This document shows positions 56,439-64,000 of a stretch of 64,000 nucleotides of DNA, one piece after another. Each line of letters begins with the position of its first letter. The first letter of the stretch is position 1. The notes below the pieces were generated by a model, which was not told where the DNA came from, made no database searches, and saw only the letters and a program-made list of their open reading frames with translations. Source of the DNA: Pseudomonadota bacterium (lineage in GTDB: Bacteria > Desulfobacterota > Binatia > Binatales > Binataceae); contig JAJPIG010000024.1 of NCBI GenBank assembly GCA_021324855.1, forward strand, positions 1-64,000, in the 5' to 3' direction. The position numbers were made by a program, and so were the translations under genes.

Positions 56439-57728
56439 ATGGGCGGCAGATCATTCATAATTGGCGTTGCGATGTTGGTGCTGTTAACGGGCGGGCTTGC
56501 TGCGGCCCAGGAGGAAGCGATTAAGCCCGGCACCGTGATCGACATGCAGAACTGGCAGCAATACAAAGCGTACATGCCCCAGGGGCTGCAGATGCTCTTC
56601 AATGGTGATGCCCCGTGGAAGCTCGAACCGACCTACAGGATGGTCATCGGCCCGACCCACCACTATCGCTGGCCGACCTACGAGGCGAACACGGAAAAAT
56701 ATGCCGGCGGCGTGAAGGTCGTTGATCTTCCCGATGGCGGCCACATGATCAGTGGTTACGTGGCGGGACTGCCGTTCCCGAACCCTAGTGAACCACTTAA
56801 AGGGTGGAAGGTGCTGGTGAACGCGTGGTATCGGCCACTGCCATGGGAGGAATGCGCCCCGGGGTGGCATCTCTATCGCCGCGACCGGATGGGCAATGAA
56901 AACCTGACGGTTGGCAGTCAATCGTATCGCGAGTTCAGCCACATCAGTGACCCGGCGCGTCCGATAACCGATCCGCAGGCGCAAGGCATCTACTACAGCG
57001 AATTCCTCCAGGTCCAAGAGCCGGAGCAAGCCCGCTATACGGCGCAGCTCACTCTTTATTATGACGACGAGACCAAGTCCGAAGACGTTTTCGTCTTCAT
57101 TCCGGCGCTGCGGCGCAGCCTGCGGCTTTCCAGCGCGGCGCGTTGCTCGCCAGTGGTGGGTTCGGATTTTTCACAGGACGACGTCCACACCGGATGGAAC
57201 GGCGGCATTGTGCGATGGGACGTTCAGTTCCTGCGCACCGGCTGGGTTCCCAGCATCGTTGAGGTAGACCCCAAGGTCTCCGGCCAGCGTGCCAATTATG
57301 ACGACGCGCTGATGCCGGAGCCGTCGATTGGGAATTGGGAGATGCGGCCGGTCAACGTCATCAGCGTCAAGCGGATTGAGTCACAGCGCGCCGGTTATTG
57401 CTATGGCAATCGCATAATGTTTGTGGATTCCGAAACTTGGGCCAATCTTTGGAGCGACCTTTACGATATGAACGGCAAGTATTGGAAGCTCCAGATGATC
57501 GGACATCCTGCCGCTGACATCCCGCTGGTCGGCCACACGACCGACTCCGGACGGTTCATCGAGATGATTTGGGACTATCAGAGCGGACATGTAAGCGGCG
57601 TGACGTCGGCCGCCCCTAACGGTGATGATATCCGCGCCAATTCGCAGTGCGAGAACTACAATGGCGTAAACTACACGATCGCCAACAAATACAACACCGT
57701 GTCGGCGCTGGCTTCGATAATGCGCTGA
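56439..57728 (+). CDS. DUF1329 exported protein
   Basis: A 429-residue protein: signal peptide (FIIGVAMLVLLTGGLAAAQ), then the DUF1329 signature regions, e.g. NPSEPLKGWKVLVNAWYRP and FVFIPALRRSLRLSSAARC. DUF1329 proteins are outer-membrane-associated, lipoprotein-sorting-like folds found in degraders of hydrophobic compounds, often next to RND transporters; no RND gene is near here. The AT-rich 179-base spacer before it (56260-56438) probably contains the promoter. Full length. Confidence 0.85.
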   Translation: MGGRSFIIGVAMLVLLTGGLAAAQEEAIKPGTVIDMQNWQQYKAYMPQGLQMLFNGDAPWKLEPTYRMVIGPTHHYRWPTYEANTEKYAGGVKVVDLPDGGHMISGYVAGLPFPNPSEPLKGWKVLVNAWYRPLPWEECAPGWHLYRRDRMGNENLTVGSQSYREFSHISDPARPITDPQAQGIYYSEFLQVQEPEQARYTAQLTLYYDDETKSEDVFVFIPALRRSLRLSSAARCSPVVGSDFSQDDVHTGWNGGIVRWDVQFLRTGWVPSIVEVDPKVSGQRANYDDALMPEPSIGNWEMRPVNVISVKRIESQRAGYCYGNRIMFVDSETWANLWSDLYDMNGKYWKLQMIGHPAADIPLVGHTTDSGRFIEMIWDYQSGHVSGVTSAAPNGDDIRANSQCENYNGVNYTIANKYNTVSALASIMR

Positions 57729-57755
57729 GCGGAGCTCGATCGAATCTCGGGCGGG

Positions 57756-59453
57756 TTACTGCCTGAGCGTGCGCGCCGTGTGAACCACCTTGAGTTTGCG
57801 CGGCGCGCGCGTTTGATGGGCTGCCATGATGCGGGCCGCCTCGCCGAGCGCGCCGGCCCGATGCCAGCGGCTGTACTCCTCCAGCGTCAGCCCGCGCCCG
57901 ACTTCAAGCGCGACCGATAGCGCCGCCAACACGTAAACCTGGCCGAGCACACTGATGCGCGGCGCGAGCCCCAGCACGCCGCCATCCTCCTTCACCGGCG
58001 CATGGATGACGAGATCGGCGATTTGCGCGAGCTCCGAGCCACGGTTGCCGGTCACGGCAATTAGCTGCGCGCCATGCTCCTTGATGGCGGTCGCGGTGGC
58101 GAGCAGCTCACTGGTGTTGCCGCTGTTGGAAATTGCGATCACGACGTCGTTGCGATCGACCTGGCCGAGACTGCCGTGAAGAGTCTCAGTCGCATGGAGA
58201 AAGGTTGCGGGCGTTCCGACCGAGCAAAACAGACTCGCCGCATAGCGCGCTACATGCTCCGGTTTGCCCACGCCGGTCACGTGGACGCGTCCCTGGTTGG
58301 CCTCGGCCGTGCGGATCATCGCGACCGCCCGTGAGATGTCTTTCAGATCGATTCGATTCTTGAGCCGCCCGAGCTCCGAGAGCGACCGATCAAAAAAACG
58401 CTTCACCTCGATCACGGGATCGAGCACCGCGGCGGCTGCCGCAGCCGAGCGCGGTCGCCCCGGCCTGGTCGCGACGGGCAATCGCTCGCCGTAGAGGTTG
58501 ACGATCTCGCCGCGCAACTCGAAGCCCGATGGAAACGCGCCCAGGCGGCTGACGCAGACTGCGCCCGCCGCGTTGCCAAGCCGTCCGATGCGAGCCCATC
58601 CGAGTTTCCATCGCAACCCGGCGAGCATCGCACCCAGGAAGGCGTCGCCGGCTCCCGTCGTGTCCACCTGGCGGACGCGGAAGGCGGGCACGCGCAGGCT
58701 CGCGTCGCGGGCCGCGATTGCACAGCCGCGCTCGCCGTCGGTAATTACCACCGCGCGGCTCCCGTAGCGCGCGCGTATAACGTCGGCCATCTTGAGCGCA
58801 TCGCGCTCGAATTCGGCGAGTTCGCGGGCCGCCGACTTCGCCGGCTTGAGATAGGTCGCGAGCGCAAGGGCGCGATCGAGCTCGGCGCGAGTGCCGAGCA
58901 CCGGGCAGGCGTCAGACGGCGGCACATCAACATCGACCACGGTCGGAATCGAATGACGCCGCGCAAACTGCAGCAGCGCAATCACGGTGCGGAGCGGAAG
59001 CTGCGAAATTTCGGTCGAAACCAGGTGTGCGCGCCGGATGAAGCTGCCGTGGCGGCGTCCGATTTCCTGATGTTTCAGCTCGGCGGTGGCGCCGCGCACC
59101 ATGTAGATTGCGCGATTGCCGGTGCCGTCGACGAACACGGTGGAGAACGAGCTGGAACCGCCGTCGAGCGTGAGATGATGCCGGATGCCGAGACGATCCA
59201 TCCCATCACGCAGAAACTCGCCGTGACGATCGTCGCCCATCTTGCCGCAGATGCCCACCTCGAGGCCCAAAATGCGAGCCCAGCCGAGATGGTTCAACAC
59301 CACGCCGCCGACCGCCGCGCGTTCCATCCCAACCCCCGCGCGATGCGTATCGAGCACGATCTTTTCATCGGCGCTGACGATTCGCGGCGTACGATAAAAG
59401 AGGTCGACCACCATGCTTCCGCAGCCGACCACGTCGAGACGGGTATCAGCCAT
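57756..59453 (-). CDS. PfkB sugar kinase fused to a SIS (KpsF-like) isomerase domain
   Basis: A 565-residue bifunctional protein. Residues 1-300 are a ribokinase/PfkB kinase, with the catalytic-base signature DTTGAGDAFLGAMLAG. From about 340 onward lies a SIS sugar-isomerase domain: VTGVGKPEHVARYAASLFCSVGTPATF and ISNSGNTSELL, a KpsF/GutQ-type phosphosugar site without CBS repeats. Such a fusion could phosphorylate and isomerise one sugar. The start at 59453 follows a GGGGAG site and overlaps the aldolase-like gene by eight bases, so the two are coupled. Substrates unknown. Confidence 0.85.
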   Translation of the reverse strand: MADTRLDVVGCGSMVVDLFYRTPRIVSADEKIVLDTHRAGVGMERAAVGGVVLNHLGWARILGLEVGICGKMGDDRHGEFLRDGMDRLGIRHHLTLDGGSSSFSTVFVDGTGNRAIYMVRGATAELKHQEIGRRHGSFIRRAHLVSTEISQLPLRTVIALLQFARRHSIPTVVDVDVPPSDACPVLGTRAELDRALALATYLKPAKSAARELAEFERDALKMADVIRARYGSRAVVITDGERGCAIAARDASLRVPAFRVRQVDTTGAGDAFLGAMLAGLRWKLGWARIGRLGNAAGAVCVSRLGAFPSGFELRGEIVNLYGERLPVATRPGRPRSAAAAAAVLDPVIEVKRFFDRSLSELGRLKNRIDLKDISRAVAMIRTAEANQGRVHVTGVGKPEHVARYAASLFCSVGTPATFLHATETLHGSLGQVDRNDVVIAISNSGNTSELLATATAIKEHGAQLIAVTGNRGSELAQIADLVIHAPVKEDGGVLGLAPRISVLGQVYVLAALSVALEVGRGLTLEEYSRWHRAGALGEAARIMAAHQTRAPRKLKVVHTARTLRQ

Positions 59454-60558
59454 GTTGCCCGGCTCCCCGCCATCGATGCTCGAGAGGCGCGCTGATCCAT
59501 TCGGGCTCGAGGATCGCCGCGGCGCGCTCACGCAGCGCGGCGAAGCGCCGCCCGAATTCGCGCCGTTCGTCGGGATCGAAAGCGGGCGTGCCGCGCGCAA
59601 CCGCGTCGCTGGTGATCACGCCCATCTCGGCCATCGCGGCCTTCAGGCACGCGATCGATAACGAGACCTCGCCCGCGCCGCGCCGGAAGAAGCAGATGTC
59701 GGCATACCATTGCAGCACATCGCGATAGCGCTCCATCAGAGCGCGTTCGCCGGCGGCCGCCACTTCCCACGCGCGTTTCCATTCGCGCGGGGACATGTTG
59801 GCCGGACCACATACGATGCCGCGCAATGGCAACTCGCGATGGCGGTGTGACGGATCGTGGACACGGCCGAGGAGCCCGCTCATCGGGGCGAACAGGTCGA
59901 AAATCAGATGAGCGTTGCCGGCGTAGATCGGGAATGGATGCCTGCTGTTGAACGACGGCGCGGCGGCGATGAACGAATCGAGCAGCTCGCGCTCGGCGGT
60001 TACCTTGATACCGCGCACGTACTCAAGTCTGCTGAGTTCGGAGACCTCGCGGGTATCGAGATGGAACGGCTTGCCGGGCGCAGCGATATCCGCATTCTCA
60101 TAGAGGAAGACCGGGAGCGCGCGCGCGTGGCGCTCGAAAACTGCGCCCATATCGCGGGTCACGAACTCTGACACATTCGAAACATCGGTAATCGAGAGCG
60201 GCGCGACGACGAGCGCGTCGCCGCCGAGTTCGATGGCTCGCTCCAGGTTCTCCAAGGTTTCGGCGCGAGTATGGCCGGTGATGCCAAGCCAGGCTTCAAC
60301 GGGCGTCCCACTGGCCGTGATACGGCGGCATTCCTCGACCGCCAGCTCAAAAACCCTCTGGCGGCGTGGATTGTCGAGCCGGTTCCATTCGCCATTGGTG
60401 CCGGCGGCGAAAATGATGTCCGCGCCGCGTCCCTGCTGGACGGCGAAGTGAATTGCCGCGCGCTGCTCGTCGGCCAGCACGCGGCCCTCGCGGTCGAGCA
60501 CGGTGATGATCGGGATCGAAAGCCCCGTTCGCGGCGTATAGTCGTTCGGTGTATTCAC
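59446..60558 (-). CDS. DapA/dihydrodipicolinate-synthase family aldolase
   Basis: A 370-residue (beta/alpha)8 enzyme: GTNGEWNRL near residue 55 and the Schiff-base Lys in VRGIKVTAER, with YENADI upstream (Tyr of the family). Length and the C-terminal arm are greater than those of true DapA (about 290). Family members cleave or make 2-keto acids such as KDG or N-acetylneuraminate. Overlap with the kinase-isomerase fusion suggests a sugar-acid (ulosonate) pathway. Confidence 0.83.
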   Translation of the reverse strand: MNTPNDYTPRTGLSIPIITVLDREGRVLADEQRAAIHFAVQQGRGADIIFAAGTNGEWNRLDNPRRQRVFELAVEECRRITASGTPVEAWLGITGHTRAETLENLERAIELGGDALVVAPLSITDVSNVSEFVTRDMGAVFERHARALPVFLYENADIAAPGKPFHLDTREVSELSRLEYVRGIKVTAERELLDSFIAAAPSFNSRHPFPIYAGNAHLIFDLFAPMSGLLGRVHDPSHRHRELPLRGIVCGPANMSPREWKRAWEVAAAGERALMERYRDVLQWYADICFFRRGAGEVSLSIACLKAAMAEMGVITSDAVARGTPAFDPDERREFGRRFAALRERAAAILEPEWISAPLEHRWRGAGQHG

Positions 60559-60642
60559 AGCACCCTCGAAAAATCGGGTTGCCGGCCGGAGGGCCGGATT
60601 TAGCGATGAGTCATATCCCGAATCGCCTGTGCCTGCCAGCCG

Positions 60643-62187
60643 TCAATGCCCGCCCGGTCGGTCATCGAGCGCGAGCAATCGTGGCTTCGCGCTATTGTAG
60701 TCGTCAAGGAACGCGTCGAATAGCTCCTCACCCATGCGCCGTTCGTCGTCGCGCACCGCAGCGTTGTGCGCATCCGCGATGGCGTCGGCGACCGGCACCA
60801 GCACCTTCAGCATCGGGGAGTAGCTGAGTTCGGCACGCCATCGCGCGGTCAGCTCGGTCGAATCGACGCCGGATGAGTGCCAATCGAACGTTGCCTTCAT
60901 TCCGCCGTCGCCCTCGGCCATCGTTGACATGAACTGTTCGGCGAGCATCCGGATAACCTGCCGAACGACAGGTGGTGCGACGAGCGTCGGCGCCGCGGGC
61001 ATTCGCGTGACGAAACGGACGCCGTTGGGATCGCGTGTGTAGTCTGTGATGAAGGTGAGATCGTCGAGTCCGAAAGTGAGTTTGAAGCGCGTGTAATGAA
61101 GTTGCATCGTGACGCGGTAGCTGCCGCGGGTTAGGGCGTCGAGGGCAACTGGCGAGCCGGCAGGCCGGAAATGGGCATCGAAGGGCCGTAGCATCCCGTC
61201 GAAGTCCATGAAGACGAGCCGAAGGCGCCCGCGATTGAAGCGGATGTACGCCCATCGATGTCCGGCGCCATCGTCGATGGTAGTACGCACATCGACACGC
61301 GGGGCGATCCGGGAATAGAACGCGGCGAAATGAGGAAAGCGGGCGAAGGCTTCAGGATGAATCTGCGCATCGAGGTCGACGAGCACCAGCGGCACGCCGT
61401 CAGATGATGCGAATTCGTCGAGTAAGTTATTGAGATGAAGATACGGCCGGAGCCGTGCATATAGGGTGGGCATCTGGATGCGAAGCCGATCAAGCGCCGC
61501 GCGATCATGATGGTTAAATTCACCCGGAGCAATGTCCCAGGGTTCGCGGAGGTCGCCATAACACTCGCGGAGAAACGCGGCCGGAACATCCACGACGCTG
61601 TGCGAGTCGTAGCCATCCAGACGGAGGTCCGCATCGAGCGTCCCGATGACACTCAACGGCCAAGGCGTCGAGTCAAAGTTGTCGAGCGGGCGCAAAGTAA
61701 AGGCGCTGCGAAACTGGTTCGGCTCGATTTGAGCCGCCGGTCCCTTCGCGAGGGCGAAGAGGTAATGCGGACCGTCCGGCGTGCCGATTACGTGGATGCT
61801 ATGCGCGCCATCGACACCGTGCTGCCATGCGATGTCGTCGCGGGAATACAGTCTTGGCGCCATCAGGAGAGTAGCGCCCCGCGGTGGCATCTGATCGGTG
61901 ACCTTCTGCAGTTGGAGTGAAAACTCGGGATGGAAGATGAATCGGCGGTAGAAGCCGGTCTGATGGTCGAAGAGGCTGGTTGCTCGTGCAGCCCGGCTGG
62001 GGCCGGCCGGTACAAGCGCGAGCATCGGAGCGAACAGCGTCACCTTGGGTGGGGCGAAGCCACCTGCGGGCGGCTGCGCCGCTTTCGAGACCGTGGAAAC
62101 CGCAGCGGGTGCGCAGTAGGCCGCCGGTGGTGCGGTGTCCGGAGCGCCGAGCGCGCCGGACACCGCACCACCGAGAAGGATAACCAC
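60643..62187 (-). CDS. Exported protein of unknown function
   Basis: About 514 residues. From the GTG at 62187 the product begins with a hydrophobic VVILLGGAVSGALG stretch, a likely signal peptide. A long soluble region without a recognised domain follows, rich in Asp and Arg (DFDGMLRPFDAHFRPAG, YTRFKLTFGLDDLTF). Other starts are possible: the same frame is open to 62505, across rpmE. It lies 85 bases downstream of rpmE's start on the other strand, and its stop is 84 bases from the DapA-like gene. I recognise no family. Confidence 0.6.
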   Translation of the reverse strand: MVILLGGAVSGALGAPDTAPPAAYCAPAAVSTVSKAAQPPAGGFAPPKVTLFAPMLALVPAGPSRAARATSLFDHQTGFYRRFIFHPEFSLQLQKVTDQMPPRGATLLMAPRLYSRDDIAWQHGVDGAHSIHVIGTPDGPHYLFALAKGPAAQIEPNQFRSAFTLRPLDNFDSTPWPLSVIGTLDADLRLDGYDSHSVVDVPAAFLRECYGDLREPWDIAPGEFNHHDRAALDRLRIQMPTLYARLRPYLHLNNLLDEFASSDGVPLVLVDLDAQIHPEAFARFPHFAAFYSRIAPRVDVRTTIDDGAGHRWAYIRFNRGRLRLVFMDFDGMLRPFDAHFRPAGSPVALDALTRGSYRVTMQLHYTRFKLTFGLDDLTFITDYTRDPNGVRFVTRMPAAPTLVAPPVVRQVIRMLAEQFMSTMAEGDGGMKATFDWHSSGVDSTELTARWRAELSYSPMLKVLVPVADAIADAHNAAVRDDERRMGEELFDAFLDDYNSAKPRLLALDDRPGGH

Positions 62188-62222
62188 GCACCTGGACAGT
62201 GCGCGCGGCGGAAGGCGCTTAA

Positions 62223-62251
62223 TTGAATGAACCCGAATAGGTTGGTAGAAT
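62223..62251 (+). promoter_or_regulatory. Sigma-70-type promoter for rpmE
   Basis: TTGAAT (62223-62228), a 17-base spacer and TAGAAT (62246-62251); the ATG at 62275 is about 17 bases beyond the expected start site. A short leader results. Confidence 0.7.
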
Positions 62252-62274
62252 AAACTAAAATAAGCGGTCAACCA

Positions 62275-62475
62275 ATGAAACCTGGAATCCATCCGAACTA
62301 TCGCCGATGCGTCGTGACCTGCGCGTGCGGCAACACTTTCGAGACGCGCTCGACGCTCAAAGAACTGCACGTCGAAGTGTGCTCGCGATGCCATCCGTTT
62401 TACACTGGCACTCAACGCCTGGTCGACTCGGCTGGCCGGGTCGAGCGCTTCAAGCGCAAGTACGGCATGAAGTAG
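62275..62475 (+). CDS. rpmE: 50S ribosomal protein L31 (zinc-binding)
   Basis: A 66-residue L31: [12 protein letters not shown] with a CxC pair (TCACGN) and a CxxC pair ([10 protein letters not shown]), the zinc-coordinating (C+) form, and FKRKYGMK at the C-terminus. It has its own promoter and ends at a T-tract terminator, so it is a single-gene transcript. It precedes prfA in many bacteria, as here. Confidence 0.97.
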   Translation: MKPGIHPNYRRCVVTCACGNTFETRSTLKELHVEVCSRCHPFYTGTQRLVDSAGRVERFKRKYGMK

Positions 62476-62540
62476 CATTGCAACTCCCGCCTCCCGCGGC
62501 GCCATTGCGCGTCCGGGTGGGCGGGGGAATGGTCCTTATG

Positions 62541-62576
62541 ATGCGGCAACGTAGTTAGGCGCTGCCGCGTTTTTTT
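62541..62576 (+). terminator. Rho-independent terminator after rpmE
   Basis: ATGCGGCA pairs with TGCCGCGT (eight positions, one G-U), followed by seven T (62570-62576). The best intrinsic terminator in the window. Confidence 0.85.
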
Positions 62577-62616
62577 ATTGAATCAGCCGGCCGCCGTACC
62601 ATGACGAGCGTGAGGT

Positions 62617-63678
62617 ATGCTCGACAAACTTAAAGGAATCGAGGAGCGGTTCGAGGTTCTCGAGCGCAAGCTCGCCGATCCCGCCGTGATCGCCAACAAC
62701 CGCGAGTATGCCCAGCTTGCCCGCGAGCGCGCGCAGCTCGAGGAGATGGTCGGCGCGATCCGCGCCTATCGTCGGCTCGCGGAGGAAATTGCCGACCATC
62801 GCGCACTGGTCGAAAGCGATCCCGAGTTACGCGATCTTGCCCGCGCCGAGCTTCCAGGCCTCGAAAAGCAGCAGGCCGCGCTCGAAGCGCGGCTGCGCGA
62901 TCTGATGACGCCTCGCGATCCGAACGACGAGCGCAACGTTATTCTTGAAATTCGGGCTGGCACCGGCGGCGAGGAAGCTTCGCTCTTCGCCGGCGAGCTG
63001 TTCAGGATGTACACACGCTATGCCGAGCGCCGCGGATGGAAGGTCGAGCCGCTGAGCCTCAGCACCACGGGCCTCGGCGGATTGAAGGAAGCCGTCGCCC
63101 AAATCACCGGGCGCGGCGCGTACAGCCGCCTCAAGTTCGAGGGCGGGGTTCATCGCGTGCAACGCGTGCCGGAAACCGAAGCCTCCGGGCGTATCCACAC
63201 CTCGGCCGTGACGGTCGCCGTTATGCCCGAGGCCGACGAGGTCGAGGTCAACATCAACGAGGAGAAGGACCTCCGGATTGATGTGATGCGCGCCTCGGGT
63301 CCCGGCGGGCAAAGCGTCAACACGACCGACTCCGCCGTCCGCATCACGCATCTCCCGACCGGCATTGTAATTGTATGCCGCGATGAGAAATCGCAGCACA
63401 AGAACAAAGCGCGGGCGCTGAAGATTCTCCGCGCGCGATTGCTTGACCAGGCGCGCGCCGAGCAGGAGGCGAAGATCGCTGCGACGCGTCGCTCGATGGT
63501 CGGTACGGGCGATCGCTCCGAACGCATCCGGACCTACAACTTTCCTCAGTCGCGGGTGACCGACCATCGCGTGAACCTGACCCTCCATCAGCTCGACCAG
63601 GTGCTCGACGGCGCGCTCGATCCGATTATCGACGCACTCGCGGCTCGAGAGCAGGCCGAAGCCCTCGGCGCAGCGTGA
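62617..63678 (+). CDS. prfA: Peptide chain release factor 1
   Basis: A 353-residue RF1: GGQ motif in [16 protein letters not shown] (hydrolysis), [15 protein letters not shown] (the PxT anticodon-like tripeptide is PET), and the C-terminal [21 protein letters not shown]. It reads UAA and UAG but not UGA, so its presence is compatible with UGA recoding. The last bases of prfA are followed by prmC, 27 bases on. Confidence 0.96.
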   Translation: MLDKLKGIEERFEVLERKLADPAVIANNREYAQLARERAQLEEMVGAIRAYRRLAEEIADHRALVESDPELRDLARAELPGLEKQQAALEARLRDLMTPRDPNDERNVILEIRAGTGGEEASLFAGELFRMYTRYAERRGWKVEPLSLSTTGLGGLKEAVAQITGRGAYSRLKFEGGVHRVQRVPETEASGRIHTSAVTVAVMPEADEVEVNINEEKDLRIDVMRASGPGGQSVNTTDSAVRITHLPTGIVIVCRDEKSQHKNKARALKILRARLLDQARAEQEAKIAATRRSMVGTGDRSERIRTYNFPQSRVTDHRVNLTLHQLDQVLDGALDPIIDALAAREQAEALGAA

Positions 63679-63705
63679 GCCCAACGTCGAGGGACTCGTT
63701 CCGCT

Positions 63706-64000
63706 ATGTGCAACGCAATACAGCTCGAGTCAGCGGCGCAGAGGCTCGACGCGGCCGGAATCGAGACGGCGCGACTCGATGCGGAAGTCCTGATGGCCGC
63801 GGCGTGCGGTGTGAGCCGCTCGGAAGTCATTACCGGGTTGCGCTTGCCGGCTCCTGAAGCGCTCGAGCGTTTCCGGCGATTCATCTCACGGCGCGAGCTG
63901 CGCGAACCGCTCCCATATATCGTCGGTTATCGCGAATTCTACTCGCTCAATCTAATCGTCAGTCCCGCCGTGCTGATTCCGCGTCCTGAGACCGAAGCGA
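63706..64000 (+). CDS. prmC: Release factor glutamine methyltransferase, 3' part outside window
   Basis: 98 codons up to the window edge: an N-terminal helical domain with LDAEVLMAAACGVSRSEVI and SRRELREPLPYIVGYREFYSL, followed by VLIPRPETEA, the start of the SAM-binding region of the PrmC/HemK family. It methylates the GGQ glutamine of release factors. It follows prfA, the usual pairing. The NPPY catalytic motif would lie beyond the edge. The start ATG at 63706 is preferred. Confidence 0.93.
   Translation, partial: MCNAIQLESAAQRLDAAGIETARLDAEVLMAAACGVSRSEVITGLRLPAPEALERFRRFISRRELREPLPYIVGYREFYSLNLIVSPAVLIPRPETEA

Overview
The window is a GC-rich bacterial chromosome segment. It is densely packed, with short overlapping operons on both strands, and I see no prophage, insertion sequence, CRISPR array or rRNA. 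The gene mix is housekeeping genes (tkt, pgl, bipA/typA, hisC, pth, tyrS, rpmE, prfA, prmC, fabF/fabH, pntAA-AB-B, tRNA-Cys) set among many 'environmental' catabolic families: CaiB/BaiF CoA-transferases, luciferase-like flavin monooxygenase, amidohydrolase-2, MetE-like zinc proteins, DUF1329, class-III aminotransferase. It suggests a free-living Gram-negative soil or sediment bacterium of a deep-branching proteobacteria-like lineage. Binatota/Desulfobacterota-like would fit, but this is an inference from gene content only.

Layout. 1-760: partial CinA-domain gene and a class II aldolase (minus). 1049-5878: a plus-strand cluster of secreted beta-propeller, amidohydrolase, luciferase-like monooxygenase and DsrE-like protein, closed by a strong bidirectional terminator. 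5995-12004: secreted regulatory-like protein, methyltransferase, the three-subunit transhydrogenase, and an EamA transporter with a His-rich tail. 12058-16741: quinone-reductase-like enzyme, TPP enzyme, tRNA-Cys, MFS transporter. 16769-17355: orphan promoter with a structured transcript and a decayed deaminase. 17370-21119: fabF-fabH-ArsA-like operon (minus). 21341-33232: tkt-pgl-DUF2939, then typA, AsmA-like, cutA, hisC, pth, tyrS. 33238-40221 (mostly minus): PCYCGC-DedA-histidine kinase-NtrC regulator operon, fatty-acid hydroxylase, MetE-like protein. 40651-50578: Do protease, FAD reductase, BtuF-like protein, CoA-transferase, aminotransferase, hydrolase, ClC transporter. 50594-53826: FHA, zinc-ribbon and Ser/Thr kinase signalling operon. 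53964-57728: second CoA-transferase, MetE-like protein, DUF1329. 57756-62187 (minus): DapA-like aldolase, PfkB-SIS fusion and an unknown exported protein. 62275-64000: rpmE, prfA, prmC.

The main discovery claim is two probable selenoprotein genes in the first cluster. In the DsrE-like gene (5516-5878) an in-frame TGA falls exactly where the family has its redox cysteine, giving a U-x-x-C motif. In the 746-residue exported beta-propeller (1049-3289) an in-frame TGA at codon 445 sits in an otherwise uninterrupted repeat array. Each TGA is followed at a suitable distance by a small hairpin with a G near the start of the loop, as expected of a bacterial SECIS element. A conventional gene caller would truncate or split both genes. 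No selA, selB, selC or selD gene lies in the window, so the claim predicts that they exist elsewhere in the genome. Other notable features are a WNK-like kinase (lysine moved from beta-3 to the glycine loop), a PfkB kinase/KpsF-like isomerase fusion coupled to an aldolase, and a promoter-proximal terminator hairpin in front of typA.
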